A DNA stretch of 64,000 nt from Bryobacteraceae bacterium (GTDB lineage: Bacteria; Acidobacteriota; Terriglobia; Bryobacterales; Bryobacteraceae), in NCBI GenBank assembly GCA_025928545.1, contig JAICJH010000007.1, positions 87,064 to 151,063 of the forward strand, given 5' to 3'. Made by a program: the position numbers and the translations under genes. The first letter of the stretch is position 1. Each line of letters opens with the position of its first letter. The notes below the pieces were generated by a model. The model saw only the letters and a list, made by a program, of their open reading frames with translations, ran no database searches and had not been told where the DNA came from. Below are positions 16,469 through 24,865 of this stretch, piece after piece.

Positions 16469-17719
16469 CTACTCGCCCGCCATGATGCAGCAATTCCTGC
16501 CCCTGGCCTTGGCCTCGTAGAGAGCTTTATCAGCTCTGCGAATCAGGTCTTCGCCCGATGACGCTCCGGGGATCGACATCGCGCCTCCAAAGCTGGCTGT
16601 CACGGCGTATTGCCGGCAACCCAGCTCGAAACATTGATCGCTGATCGCTCTGCGCAGCCGCTCCATCTCAGCGAGCACCTGCCCGGCCCCGGACTCCCCG
16701 ACGATGATCAGAAACTCTTCGCCTCCGTACCGTCCGAGGACATCGGACTGCCGGATGGCGCCATTCAGCCGTTTCACGAGCTCCCTGAGGACAAGATCAC
16801 CGATGGGATGTCCGAAAGTGTCGTTGATGTTCTTAAAGTGATCCAGGTCCACCATAATCACGCCAAACGTCGCGGCTGAGCCCTGATGCGCCCGAGCGTG
16901 TTGCGCGAGGGCGTTCTCAATAGCTCCACGGTTCAGCGCCCCGGTCAGCCCATCCCGCGCAGCCATTACTTCGAGCTTATGGCTCTCTTCCACAAGAGTG
17001 TGATTGGAGTCGATCATACGTTGGTAGGCCCGGCTCCTTTCGATTACGGTGCTCACCTGCTCGGCGATCTGCCGGAAAACGTATTGATGAACCGCCTGGT
17101 ACGTATTGAGAGATCGACTCGTGAAAAACAGAAACCCCAGCGGACGGCCGTTTACGATGAGAGGGCAGGTAAGGCTGGAGCGCCCACCCTCTGCCAGGAT
17201 GCGTCGCGTGGCGTCCGAACCCGGTTTCGCAGTCAGATACGCCTCCAGATCGTTGATGATTCTGGGCTGCTCGGTCTTGATGATTTGTTCCAGGCTGCTG
17301 CCGGCAAGTGGCTGCGCGTAACCGGCCTGAATTTGCATTGGCCCGAGTTCCGATCTCGCCCAGTAGGCCGTCAGGCGCGTGCCATCTTCGGAAACGAATG
17401 CGCAACCGATGCGATCGAACGGGATAACTCCGGTGAAGCTGTCGAAGATCCTGCCGAGAACGTCTTCCAGCCCAACTCCGCGCCCGACTGTTTGAATCAG
17501 ATTGATCAGTGTTCGGAATTCCCGCTCCCGGTCTATAACCGAACGGGACAGACGCACCAATTCAGCGCCAAGCTGGCCCAACGACTCCAGAGCTTCAGAC
17601 ATCATCGGCTCGCTGAAATCCCCTTTGAGAACAGGGGCGAAACCGGAATCGGGAATGGCTGGCGGGGTTTCCGGCTGCGCGCCGAGGGCTGTCGCGACCG
17701 GTGCAACAAACTGATCCAT
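16469..17719 (-). CDS. GAF-domain diguanylate cyclase
   Basis: A 416-residue cytoplasmic protein that makes cyclic di-GMP from GTP. A GAF domain occupies about 70-225 (GLEDVLGRIFDSFTGVIPFDRIGCAFV ... GRPLGFLFFTS). A linker helix follows, and the GGDEF domain spans about 255-412 with DGLTGALNR, MVDLDHFKNINDTFGH and RYGGEEF. RQSD five residues before GGEEF is the product-inhibition I-site. It is transcribed divergently from the membrane cyclase at 18109; the shared intergenic region contains a 7-2-7 dyad. Confidence 0.92.
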   Translation of the reverse strand: MDQFVAPVATALGAQPETPPAIPDSGFAPVLKGDFSEPMMSEALESLGQLGAELVRLSRSVIDREREFRTLINLIQTVGRGVGLEDVLGRIFDSFTGVIPFDRIGCAFVSEDGTRLTAYWARSELGPMQIQAGYAQPLAGSSLEQIIKTEQPRIINDLEAYLTAKPGSDATRRILAEGGRSSLTCPLIVNGRPLGFLFFTSRSLNTYQAVHQYVFRQIAEQVSTVIERSRAYQRMIDSNHTLVEESHKLEVMAARDGLTGALNRGAIENALAQHARAHQGSAATFGVIMVDLDHFKNINDTFGHPIGDLVLRELVKRLNGAIRQSDVLGRYGGEEFLIIVGESGAGQVLAEMERLRRAISDQCFELGCRQYAVTASFGGAMSIPGASSGEDLIRRADKALYEAKARGRNCCIMAGE

Positions 17720-17850
17720 GCGGTTCGTGATGGCACTTCAAAGACCAAAACCAAACGGCATGCTCAGGCGCTCGGCAGCAAAAGCCCAGCAGGTCACGAG
17801 ACGAAGGTCAAGGTTAAGATCCTGTACTTCCTCAGGACTGTGGTGGATTA

Positions 17851-17866
17851 TGCACTGCCCAGTGCA
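17851..17866. repeat. Inverted repeat between two divergent diguanylate cyclase genes
   Basis: TGCACTG-CC-CAGTGCA is a perfect 7-bp dyad with a 2-base spacer. It lies 132 bases upstream of the GAF-GGDEF start and 243 bases upstream of the membrane GGDEF start. The geometry fits a dimeric repressor operator. No T-run follows. Confidence 0.45.
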
Positions 17867-17919
17867 CCGGGATCACCGACAGGTTTAGCAGCCTGGCGAG
17901 CGAATTGCGGTGAGCCGGT

Positions 17920-18075
17920 ATGTACTTCCATATTAAACGCTATCTTCATCGTGACGTTCGTGAAGGCGACAGCATCGAAGGGTACTTCAGCCTGGCTGGT
18001 TTTCGTTGGCCTCGACAGAGGTGTCCCCGGATGACGACAGTTGATCCAGAGGTGCGCACAGCCGTGGACGGCTAA
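17920..18075 (+). CDS. Possible 51-aa small ORF in the divergent intergenic region
   Basis: ATG 17920 to TAA 18073-18075, starting MYFHIKRYLHRDVREGDSIE. Composition is protein-like (balanced charge, few rare residues), but there is no clear Shine-Dalgarno and no family I recognise. It ends 33 bases before the membrane GGDEF gene and could be a leader peptide or a gene relic. The rest of the 389-base gap (17720-18108) holds only the 17851 dyad. Confidence 0.2.
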   Translation: MYFHIKRYLHRDVREGDSIEGYFSLAGFRWPRQRCPRMTTVDPEVRTAVDG

Positions 18076-18108
18076 TTGGCTTGCAGCAGTCGGTTACTGT
18101 CAGCAATT

Positions 18109-19347
18109 ATGAATCTCGAATCGGCGGCCCAGGAGTTTCGCAGTCATCGTTGGCACCTCAGCTTCTCGCCGGAACTCGAAGCGCGCTTCGAGGCAGATAC
18201 GGGCGGCGCCCGCAGTCGTCACCTGGTCACGGCTGGCCTGGCTGGCCTGGCTGTATACAACATGTTCCTCTTCAACGACCTCATTGTTCGCCCGCAGGTA
18301 CTTGCGGTAGCCTTGTGCTGGCGCCTCGGTGTGATGACACTCTACGGCCTGACTATGCTCGCGCTCATTCGATACGATCTGGTACGACCCTGCTGGCGCG
18401 AAGCGGGAATGGCCAGCTGCATCGTGGTCGCTATGGTGGCGTCGTGCATGATCTTCAGACACACGACTTCGCCGGCAGGCAACTACGATCCCTTTGTGTT
18501 CGGCCTGATCTTCATGGCAGGCAACATCGCTTTTGCGCTGCGCTTCAGGGAGGCCATTGTCACCTCGGCTCTGGCGCTGGGCGTGGCAGCGGCCTTTGTT
18601 CTGGATCAAACCAGCATGCCGAGCGAGGCGAAACTCTTTGCACTGGGGCTGATGCTGGGAACAGGCGTTTTCACCGTTATGGCCTGCTACCGCGTCGAGC
18701 ACGCGAGCCGGCAGTCCTACCTGCTGATCCTGCGCGAGGAACTCCGCGCTGAGACCGCCCTCCGCTCGGCCGACGAGTTTGCAAGGATCTCTGAGACCGA
18801 TGCTCTGACCCGGTTGGCCAATCGTCGCTGGCTGGATGTCACGCTTCCGCTGTTATGGATGAGGGCACAGAAGCGGCGCGACTCACTGGCGGCGCTGATG
18901 GTGGACATCGATAACTTCAAGCGATTCAACGACCGCTTCGGGCACCTGGCTGGCGACGAATGTCTGCGAAGCGTGGCGGCGGCCATGAGTGCGAGCCTGC
19001 GCGAGGGCGACTTCATCGCCCGGATCGGCGGCGAAGAGTTCCTTGTGCTAATCAGGGCGGCATCGCTTGCGTTGGCCCAGGCTGCAGCGGAGCGGCTGCG
19101 CCTCGGGGTTGAGCAGCTGGCCATTGCTCACGATGGCGTCGCAGGTCAGGCTGTCGTGACTGTCAGTATCGGTATCGCGCTGATCCGCCCCGGGCCGGAG
19201 ACGGATCCGGCGTCACTAATTGAAGCTGCAGACGCCGCTTTGTACGAGGCCAAGCGAAATGGCCGCAATTGCTGGGCCGTGGCGGAAGTTCACGACCGCA
19301 CCGTCCAGACGGCTTTATGGACAAAGCAGCGAAAGGCCCCGGTGTAG
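18109..19347 (+). CDS. Membrane diguanylate cyclase
   Basis: A 412-residue protein. The N-terminal half (about 45-210) has roughly six hydrophobic segments (LVTAGLAGLAVYNMFLF, LGVMTLYGLTMLALI, GMASCIVVAMVASCMIF and others). A short helical linker LRAETALRSADEFARISETD leads to a GGDEF domain (about 235-400) with DALTRLANR, MVDIDNFKRFNDRFGH and RIGGEEF. An REGD I-site lies five residues ahead of GGEEF. ATG 18109 is preferred over the upstream ATG at 18076, which would add a short unrelated N-terminus. It is the third c-di-GMP gene of this block. Confidence 0.9.
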   Translation: MNLESAAQEFRSHRWHLSFSPELEARFEADTGGARSRHLVTAGLAGLAVYNMFLFNDLIVRPQVLAVALCWRLGVMTLYGLTMLALIRYDLVRPCWREAGMASCIVVAMVASCMIFRHTTSPAGNYDPFVFGLIFMAGNIAFALRFREAIVTSALALGVAAAFVLDQTSMPSEAKLFALGLMLGTGVFTVMACYRVEHASRQSYLLILREELRAETALRSADEFARISETDALTRLANRRWLDVTLPLLWMRAQKRRDSLAALMVDIDNFKRFNDRFGHLAGDECLRSVAAAMSASLREGDFIARIGGEEFLVLIRAASLALAQAAAERLRLGVEQLAIAHDGVAGQAVVTVSIGIALIRPGPETDPASLIEAADAALYEAKRNGRNCWAVAEVHDRTVQTALWTKQRKAPV

Positions 19348-19548
19348 ATCGATTACCGCTTCCACTGCCCCTATAGCTAGCTGTCCGCAAATTTCGCCGC
19401 AACTCCGTAAGCGGAGCTTCCAGGGATGAATCGCGGCACCCGTCCGTTCAGTTTACGGCGGACCAGTCGTACGAGTTCCGCGATGGCGGCAAATTCGCCA
19501 CTATCGTCGTGGATAAGACGATGGCTCCCGATGCACGCCGGTTCACGC
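19348..19548. other. Intergenic stretch with a possible coding relic
   Basis: On the plus strand a frame between about 19380 and 19560 (SVQFTADQSYEFRDGG, then FATIVVDKTMAPDARRF) has strongly GC-biased third positions, as in real genes here. It follows an in-frame stop, lacks a start codon and runs into the 3' end of the neighbouring minus-strand gene. I cannot assign it. Its end carries the degenerate CACGCC repeat, which suggests an old rearrangement. Confidence 0.25.
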
Positions 19549-19710
19549 CGATTCGAATGGCTAGTTGCCGGTCGGGATCTTGTCTGCCTTGTCGATAATG
19601 ATGAACTTTGCGGGCGCGGTTCGGGTTTCGAGTCTGAGGCCGAGGTCCTGAATGGCGCTCGCGATGGAACCTGCTGCGAGGTCCTCCATCGAGACATTGA
19701 CCGATATGTC
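19549..19710. repeat. Dispersed repeat, copy 2 (3' end of an intact TIGR03435 gene)
   Basis: Gap-free partner of 12164-12325. This copy is the parent-like one because it continues into a full-length gene. Homology begins at CGATTCGAATGG, immediately after the degenerate CACGCC tandem repeat, and stops at GATATGTC. Confidence 0.85.
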
Positions 19711-20262
19711 ATATTCACCCGCGATGCCCGTTCCGTCCGTCACCGGCCGACCTGACATTCTGGCCAGCGTACGGGCAAACTCGGGCAAAGTCATCTTCGT
19801 GAATGTGACTTTGCCGCCATTTGTCTGGAAACCGGGGCGGCTTGCTTCCGTGGATTTCGTCAACCTGGGGCCGTCCTTCGCAGCCACCAGCACCAGTCCG
19901 GCGCGCGGTTTCGTCTCTTCATGCGAAACCATCCTGAACCGTTCGGCCAACAGGTGCTGCAACATCACGGGAACATCGGCCTGCGACTTACCCTCAGGCA
20001 ATGTCGCGACGATATCGTAGCGCTCGTCATCCAGCCATTGCGGGCCGCTGATTTGATCCTGATCGACACCCATCGCCAGGGCGATGACGCCTTTCAGTTT
20101 TACGGCAGGATAGGTAATTCGTCCAGGATCCTGTTGCCGCGGAACCGCACCTGTAGATCTGGCGCCACTGCCATTTTCGGCTGCGGAGCGCTTTACGGAA
20201 GCGACGTCAAAGGTTTGCGCTGCGAGCGCGAGTGCACAGAGGGCGAGTATCGTTATTTTCAT
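19561..20262 (-). CDS. TIGR03435-family secreted protein (third of three)
   Basis: 233 residues. Signal peptide MKITILALCALALAAQ, then the family hallmark FDVASVKRS. The middle has LKGVIALAMGVDQDQISGPQWLDDERYDIVATLPEG and VPVMLQHLLAERFRMVSHEETKPRAGLVLV. The C-terminus carries the conserved LPEFARTLARMSGRPVTDGTGIAGEYD and a final LRLETRTAPAKFIIIDKADK. TIGR03435 proteins occur in large paralogous sets in Solibacter-like genomes and have no known function; secretion is predicted here. Start ATG 20262. It lies 43 bases after the preceding TIGR03435 gene and closes the GntR/ABC operon. Its 3' end is duplicated at 12164. Confidence 0.85.
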   Translation of the reverse strand: MKITILALCALALAAQTFDVASVKRSAAENGSGARSTGAVPRQQDPGRITYPAVKLKGVIALAMGVDQDQISGPQWLDDERYDIVATLPEGKSQADVPVMLQHLLAERFRMVSHEETKPRAGLVLVAAKDGPRLTKSTEASRPGFQTNGGKVTFTKMTLPEFARTLARMSGRPVTDGTGIAGEYDISVNVSMEDLAAGSIASAIQDLGLRLETRTAPAKFIIIDKADKIPTGN

Positions 20263-20305
20263 TTTGGCGAGCGGGTGCAAGTATATTACCAATGTTTCGA
20301 CCCAT

Positions 20306-21047
20306 CTAATTGGGCGATGGCCGCGAGACAGAATCGATGATCAGCGTATCGACCGGGCCTTTTGCCGATTCGAGTTTGAGCCCCAGTTGCTCCTGAACGG
20401 CCGTGAAGATGGAAGGCCCGGCAGCCCCGGTTTGGATGCGATCTATCGGGCCGATTCCGATCCCACCAGGAGTTCCGTCGTCGTTTGTATAGCTCAGCTT
20501 TATGTGCCACGCTCCGGTCAGGCCTGTCTTATCGACGATGGGACGACCGACAAGCCGGGCAAGGCTATTGACGAAGAGACTCCAGTTCAGGATGGAGCCG
20601 CTGCCGTCCGCGAGCGGGTCGTTTGCTTTCGCCTCTCGCATTTTAGGGCCGGTTTTCGCGAGCGTCAGAAGGTAGATGGGAGACGCTTTTGTTTCGCGAT
20701 GTACTTTGAGCTGAAGACGCTCTGAAAGGAGCATTTGAAGCCGCTGGTATTGCGCCTCCATGGATGACGGCGCGCCGGACGGCGGTTTGGCTCGAAAATC
20801 ATAGAAGTCCGAATCCAGCCACTTTGGTCCGCCGACAACGCGCTCGGGCGGAAGATGCCATGCAAGCCAAATCACGTTGCGGATGGTCATGCCGGAGATT
20901 GAAAATTCTCCGCCTTTCAAGACCTTCATGGTGGATCTCTCAGAGGCGGGATCAGTGGGGCGGATGGATGCAACCTCAAACTTTTCCGCGGCATTACCTG
21001 TACTGTGCGCAATGGCCAGAATGGCGACGATAAACTGGAGTTCTCAT
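20306..21047 (-). pseudogene. TIGR03435-family protein with frameshifted signal peptide (second of three)
   Basis: The main frame (from ATG 20929, 207 residues) lacks a signal peptide and begins inside the family domain. Upstream the same frame continues as IVAILAIAHSTG...FEVASIRPTD, a proper signal sequence and family start, but meets an in-frame TGA before any ATG. The fitting ATG at 21047 (MRT) lies one base out of frame. Removing one C at about 21038-21039 would restore a complete protein. The rest is intact (RPIVDKTGLTGAWHIKL, LGLKLESAKGPVDTLIID). So it is either a recent frameshift or a sequencing error. ATG 21047 lies 17 bases after the preceding stop. Confidence 0.7.
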
Positions 21048-21064
21048 ACCGGGATTCTCTCGAT

Positions 21065-21892
21065 TCAGTTCTCCGTTGGCTTTTGGGCACTATCCACCAC
21101 GAACACTTCGACCGGCGCCTTGCCTGATTCCAGGTTCAAGCCGAGCGTATGGATTGAGGTGAAGATGTTGGGGATGCCCGAGGGAACCTGGTCGGGCGTG
21201 TCGGGGCGGCCGCCGTAGGCCAGAGAGCTGTCGCGGGCGAACTTCAGGTGGAGATCGAATATGGCTGTCGAACCTGTCTTGTCGATAATCGGGCGGCCCA
21301 GAAGTCCGGTCAACTGCTGGACGAAGGACGCCATCGGAACGGCTGTACCTACCATTGCCAGGCCGAGGCCGTCTGGTGTTCCGGGCTGGAGGATGTAGTC
21401 GCAGGTGGGCAGGTTTTTGGGATCGGGCGGAGGCGGCGGGCCTTTCTTGTCCCATGGGGTGCAACTGCCCGGCTTCGTGGGGGGCAGCTTCAGGCCACCT
21501 TTCGTGACGGATAAGAAGTATACGGGCAGCTCCCTTTTTTCCCGATGCCACTTCAATTTGAACCGGTCTTCCAGTACCGGCGCGAGCATGTGCCACAGAT
21601 CCGACAAATTGGCGGGGCGCGAGGCTTTGGCCGCGATGTTGTATTTCGCCGACGAGATCCATGGCTGGCCGGGAGGAGTGAAGAACAGGAATTTCGGTAC
21701 GCTCCAGGCGATTTTGACAAAATCGCTTAACGCGCAATCGTGCATGGTGAGCTGCGTGGAGGACATCGAACTGTTGCCACAGAACTGGCCACCCGGGGGA
21801 CTGGGCTTGATGGATGCCACTTCGAAACGCGGAAGTTGATCGGCAGCATACAGGCAAAGGGAGGAGTAAAGAACGACCGCGGCAGATTTCAT
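21065..21892 (-). CDS. TIGR03435-family secreted protein (first of three)
   Basis: 275 residues. Signal peptide MKSAAVVLYSSLCLYAADQ, then FEVASIKPSPPGG, the family start. The domain continues with MHDCALSDFVKIAWSV, YNIAAKASRPANLSD, MLAPVLEDRFKLKWHREKRELPVYFL and the C-terminal LTGLLGRPIIDKTGSTAIFDLHL ... GLNLESGKAPVEVFVVDSAQKPTEN. It differs from its neighbours by four cysteines in the N-terminal half and a Pro-rich loop (GPPPPPDPKN). ATG 21892 overlaps the stop of the upstream membrane-protein gene as ATGA, so this secreted protein is translated together with the exporter-like complex. Confidence 0.87.
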   Translation of the reverse strand: MKSAAVVLYSSLCLYAADQLPRFEVASIKPSPPGGQFCGNSSMSSTQLTMHDCALSDFVKIAWSVPKFLFFTPPGQPWISSAKYNIAAKASRPANLSDLWHMLAPVLEDRFKLKWHREKRELPVYFLSVTKGGLKLPPTKPGSCTPWDKKGPPPPPDPKNLPTCDYILQPGTPDGLGLAMVGTAVPMASFVQQLTGLLGRPIIDKTGSTAIFDLHLKFARDSSLAYGGRPDTPDQVPSGIPNIFTSIHTLGLNLESGKAPVEVFVVDSAQKPTEN

Positions 21893-23373
21893 GGGATCAC
21901 CTGGTATTGGCTGAGTTTGATATCCGGCAGGTTGTAGTCGATGGCGGATCCGCCTTCGGGCGAACGGGAGGCAATGGCGATTTTCAGTGATGGCAGAATC
22001 GCGCGTGGTATCTGCCATACGAAGCTTCGCGGATCCAGGTGCTCTTCGTCGATTGCCGCAAAGTAAGTCTGTTTTCGATTGACAGGCGAGAGCCACGTGG
22101 CAGTCGGGTAATCCAGCGAAACCGACTGTTGCAGACTTCCGCTCCACTGGCGGCGTTTCGCCGGATCGAGGAGCCAGACCTGAACATTCGGCAGAGATCG
22201 AGGCGATTCACAGATCACTTTCACATTCTGGTTGTCCGGGTTATCGCCGACGATCGGCGTCTGGCAAGTGGCAAACGGGGTTGGCACCAGGGACTTATCC
22301 ACCGTCGTCCAGGTGATGCGCGATTGACGATAGAAATTTTCGAACGCCTTGCCACGGACCGTTACGGGCGAATCCCCGATTGCCTTGAAGTCGTAGGTTC
22401 TGACCTGTATCATTTCCCAGATTGTGGGTTCATCGGGAGTGAAATACGAATAGGCCTGCGTGGTGCCGTAGGACCGGCCGTCGGTCGCTTCCAGGTTCGG
22501 GCGTAAAAGCCGGAGGTCGATTGAAACGCCGGGCTTGAGGCCTTCTACAATTAACGGGATCGCGAGCTGCACCGTTCCGTCCGGGCGGTAGTTTGTCAAA
22601 CCGGGATGCGGCTCGTCAGAACCTGACTGTTGCAGCTTCAAGGGAGTCGATATCGCGTTGGCCGGAATTTGGGTGGAGGGTTTCGTGGGGAACCACCAGG
22701 CGATTGCCGCGATTGCGATGGAAATCACACCTGCTGCCCGAGCGGCGTCGACCGAATGGCGTCCGTATTGGCGAAAAGCAATCCAAAGGGCGGCAAGCGT
22801 AATGACGGAGAAAACGACGACTTCCTTTACGTGATGAACCGCCGATGTTTCACCCAGACGGAGCGGGAGCGACGGGGCGCCGGCTACGGTTGCCAGCGCA
22901 ATTGCGATCATCAAGAACTGGGTAAGGTTCCGGACCAGAGTGGCCACTGCGAGGGAGGTCAGCGTTACCACGAGCAGGACGATCTGCTTCTCAAGTAACG
23001 CGTCGGGGTATTCGAGCGGCGCGAAACCACGCGCCTGCATGACGACGGCGCAGCCGATCAGATACGGAAAGTGTATGAGGGTAATTACGAAGACGACTTT
23101 GGCCGCGAGTACTGATCGCCAATCGCACGGCACTGTCATCCAGAAAGGCGATTCGGCTACAACCGGATCGTCCAGGACAGCGAGAGCAGCCAGGACGCTC
23201 CACGCCAGCGGCAGTAAAATGTACAGCCAACCTTCTTCGTAGCCGGGAGTGGCATCGCTGCGCCACGAATCGAAGTGGGCGAGCCGGGCGAGAAGGAGCA
23301 GAGTCAGGACGATCATCCACCACTGGCGACGGACGTCTTTCCGGAAGATATGCCAGATGAAGTGGAGTCTCAT
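21889..23373 (-). CDS. ABC-2-like membrane protein with large extracytoplasmic domain (B subunit)
   Basis: 494 residues. The N-terminus MRLHFIWHIFRKDVRRQWWMIVL starts as in its upstream paralogue. About six to seven hydrophobic segments follow up to about residue 250. The C-terminal half (about 255-494) is hydrophilic and beta-rich and presumably faces outside (QLAIPLIVEGLKPGVSIDLRLLRPN; WIFR-type ABC motifs are absent). It pairs with the gene at 23370 and the ATPase at 24866 as a heteromeric ABC transporter. ATG 23373 overlaps the preceding stop (ATGA). Direction and substrate of transport cannot be read from sequence. Confidence 0.75.
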   Translation of the reverse strand: MRLHFIWHIFRKDVRRQWWMIVLTLLLLARLAHFDSWRSDATPGYEEGWLYILLPLAWSVLAALAVLDDPVVAESPFWMTVPCDWRSVLAAKVVFVITLIHFPYLIGCAVVMQARGFAPLEYPDALLEKQIVLLVVTLTSLAVATLVRNLTQFLMIAIALATVAGAPSLPLRLGETSAVHHVKEVVVFSVITLAALWIAFRQYGRHSVDAARAAGVISIAIAAIAWWFPTKPSTQIPANAISTPLKLQQSGSDEPHPGLTNYRPDGTVQLAIPLIVEGLKPGVSIDLRLLRPNLEATDGRSYGTTQAYSYFTPDEPTIWEMIQVRTYDFKAIGDSPVTVRGKAFENFYRQSRITWTTVDKSLVPTPFATCQTPIVGDNPDNQNVKVICESPRSLPNVQVWLLDPAKRRQWSGSLQQSVSLDYPTATWLSPVNRKQTYFAAIDEEHLDPRSFVWQIPRAILPSLKIAIASRSPEGGSAIDYNLPDIKLSQYQVIP

Positions 23374-24860
23374 TTGGGCGGCTCCCTTTTGAAAGAGTTC
23401 AGGTCGAGATTCCGAAGCGTCAAATCGACGATGGCATTGCCGCGGGGCAGCAGCGGCCAGGCGGCCCATTGTCCGTCGATCCTTCCGACGCTGTTGCCAA
23501 CCCGGTGCAGCGGCGATAACCAGGGGTCATGCGGAAACGGCGACCGGTCGAAGAAGTCTCTGCGACGCAGATAGCCGAGGCCCATTGGCGCTGCGCCGGC
23601 AGGACCCACGCCCATCTCACGCGAGCCATATTCGGGTGACTCACATGCTATTGTTTCGACCCTCATGTACGGATCCGTTCCGTCCCTGGCGGTGGCAGTG
23701 CAGTTGCCTAGTCCATTAACGTGTATCGGCTGGTTGGGAACCAGAGTTGTCGCCCGACCCGGCTGATGGAAGCTGGCCAGAATCCGGCTTTCTAGCGTGA
23801 TCGGGGCGCTTCGGACTCGTTTCCAGACTGCGGCGTCGTAGAACTGGATTACGAGCCAATAGGAACCGGGGCGGAACTGTTGGATGCTGGTCAGGATACG
23901 CCGATGCCAGAATTCGGAATTCGAGGTTGGCCAATCGGCTGCCACGCGTTCTCCGGAAGGCAGGATGAGGTTGAGACTGATCTGATCGAAGCGCGTCGCC
24001 GCACCTGTCGGCAGTTGCGTGAAGGAGATCGGAATGGCAACTGTCGTGAGTCTGGGGTCGTACGAGGTATACCTTGTCTCGCTGTTATCGAGCTGAGCCG
24101 AGATCGGAGTTTGTCCGGGAGGAGCCGGTTCGATGGCTGCTTTCAGCGCTGCCGAAGTGTCGCGTGACAGTTCGTTGTATAAGCCGGCGGCAGCCACGAA
24201 GGCAAGGAGAGCAACAGCGCGGGCGAAGTTGGTGGAGCGCTTCGCGAACTGAAGGAGTGCTACTACGAGAGCGCCGAGGGCCAGTGTCACAAGCGCTATA
24301 GTCCAGCGCACATCCCAGAAATTGTCAGGCGCGCCGGGACGGTTAACACGATTGTTCAGGAAGATGAAGCCTGCTGCCACTGTAATGACGACCAGCAGAT
24401 ACTGAGAAATATTTTTCACGACGGCGACCACGGCGATTGCAGGCAGCATGAAACCGAGAAGCACAAACTGTTTCCAAAAAAGATGAGGCAGGTGTTCCAG
24501 CGGATTGAAGCCGCGCGCGATCAGGATTGCCGAGGTGGCCAGGAAATACGGCACGTTGATGGAGGCCACGATCAAGGCCGTCTTGGCCAGGGCGAGGGGT
24601 CCGCGTCCACAAGGAAGAGCTACCCAGAACTGGCGGTCGCCCGCAAGTGGGTCCTGAATAATGACGAGCGCGATCAGGAGACTCCAGAAAAATGGCAGAC
24701 CCAGGTTTAGCCAGCTGGCGCCGACTTCGACGTTCGGCCAGACGAACGCCGGGCGGGCGGCCTCCTGATACGTCCAGATGGCGAGGAGAACGAAGGCGAG
24801 CAGGATCGCCCATCGAAGCCTCTCGACGTCCTTTCGCAGGATTTGCCAGGCCAAACGCAT
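23370..24860 (-). CDS. ABC-2-like membrane protein with large extracytoplasmic domain (A subunit)
   Basis: 496 residues. It begins MRLAWQILRKDVERLRWAILLAFVLLAIWTYQEA, parallel to the downstream paralogue. It has seven or so membrane segments to about residue 245 (LPFFWSLLIALVIIQDPLAGDRQFWVALPCGRGPLALAK is a shared landmark). A beta-rich exterior domain follows from about 265 to the end. The second landmark, GFNPLEHLPHLFWKQFVLL, corresponds to GFAPLEYPDALLEKQIVLL in the partner, showing that the two genes arose by duplication. ATG 24860, with GGAGAT upstream, lies 5 bases after the ATPase stop. Confidence 0.75.
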   Translation of the reverse strand: MRLAWQILRKDVERLRWAILLAFVLLAIWTYQEAARPAFVWPNVEVGASWLNLGLPFFWSLLIALVIIQDPLAGDRQFWVALPCGRGPLALAKTALIVASINVPYFLATSAILIARGFNPLEHLPHLFWKQFVLLGFMLPAIAVVAVVKNISQYLLVVITVAAGFIFLNNRVNRPGAPDNFWDVRWTIALVTLALGALVVALLQFAKRSTNFARAVALLAFVAAAGLYNELSRDTSAALKAAIEPAPPGQTPISAQLDNSETRYTSYDPRLTTVAIPISFTQLPTGAATRFDQISLNLILPSGERVAADWPTSNSEFWHRRILTSIQQFRPGSYWLVIQFYDAAVWKRVRSAPITLESRILASFHQPGRATTLVPNQPIHVNGLGNCTATARDGTDPYMRVETIACESPEYGSREMGVGPAGAAPMGLGYLRRRDFFDRSPFPHDPWLSPLHRVGNSVGRIDGQWAAWPLLPRGNAIVDLTLRNLDLNSFKREPPK

Positions 24861-24865
24861 GAGAG

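Noticed and set aside
16056..16493. 145-codon minus-strand frame covering the gap between two c-di-GMP genes
   Set aside because: No motif, no ribosome site, overlaps both neighbours, and residue composition is typical of a shadow frame.
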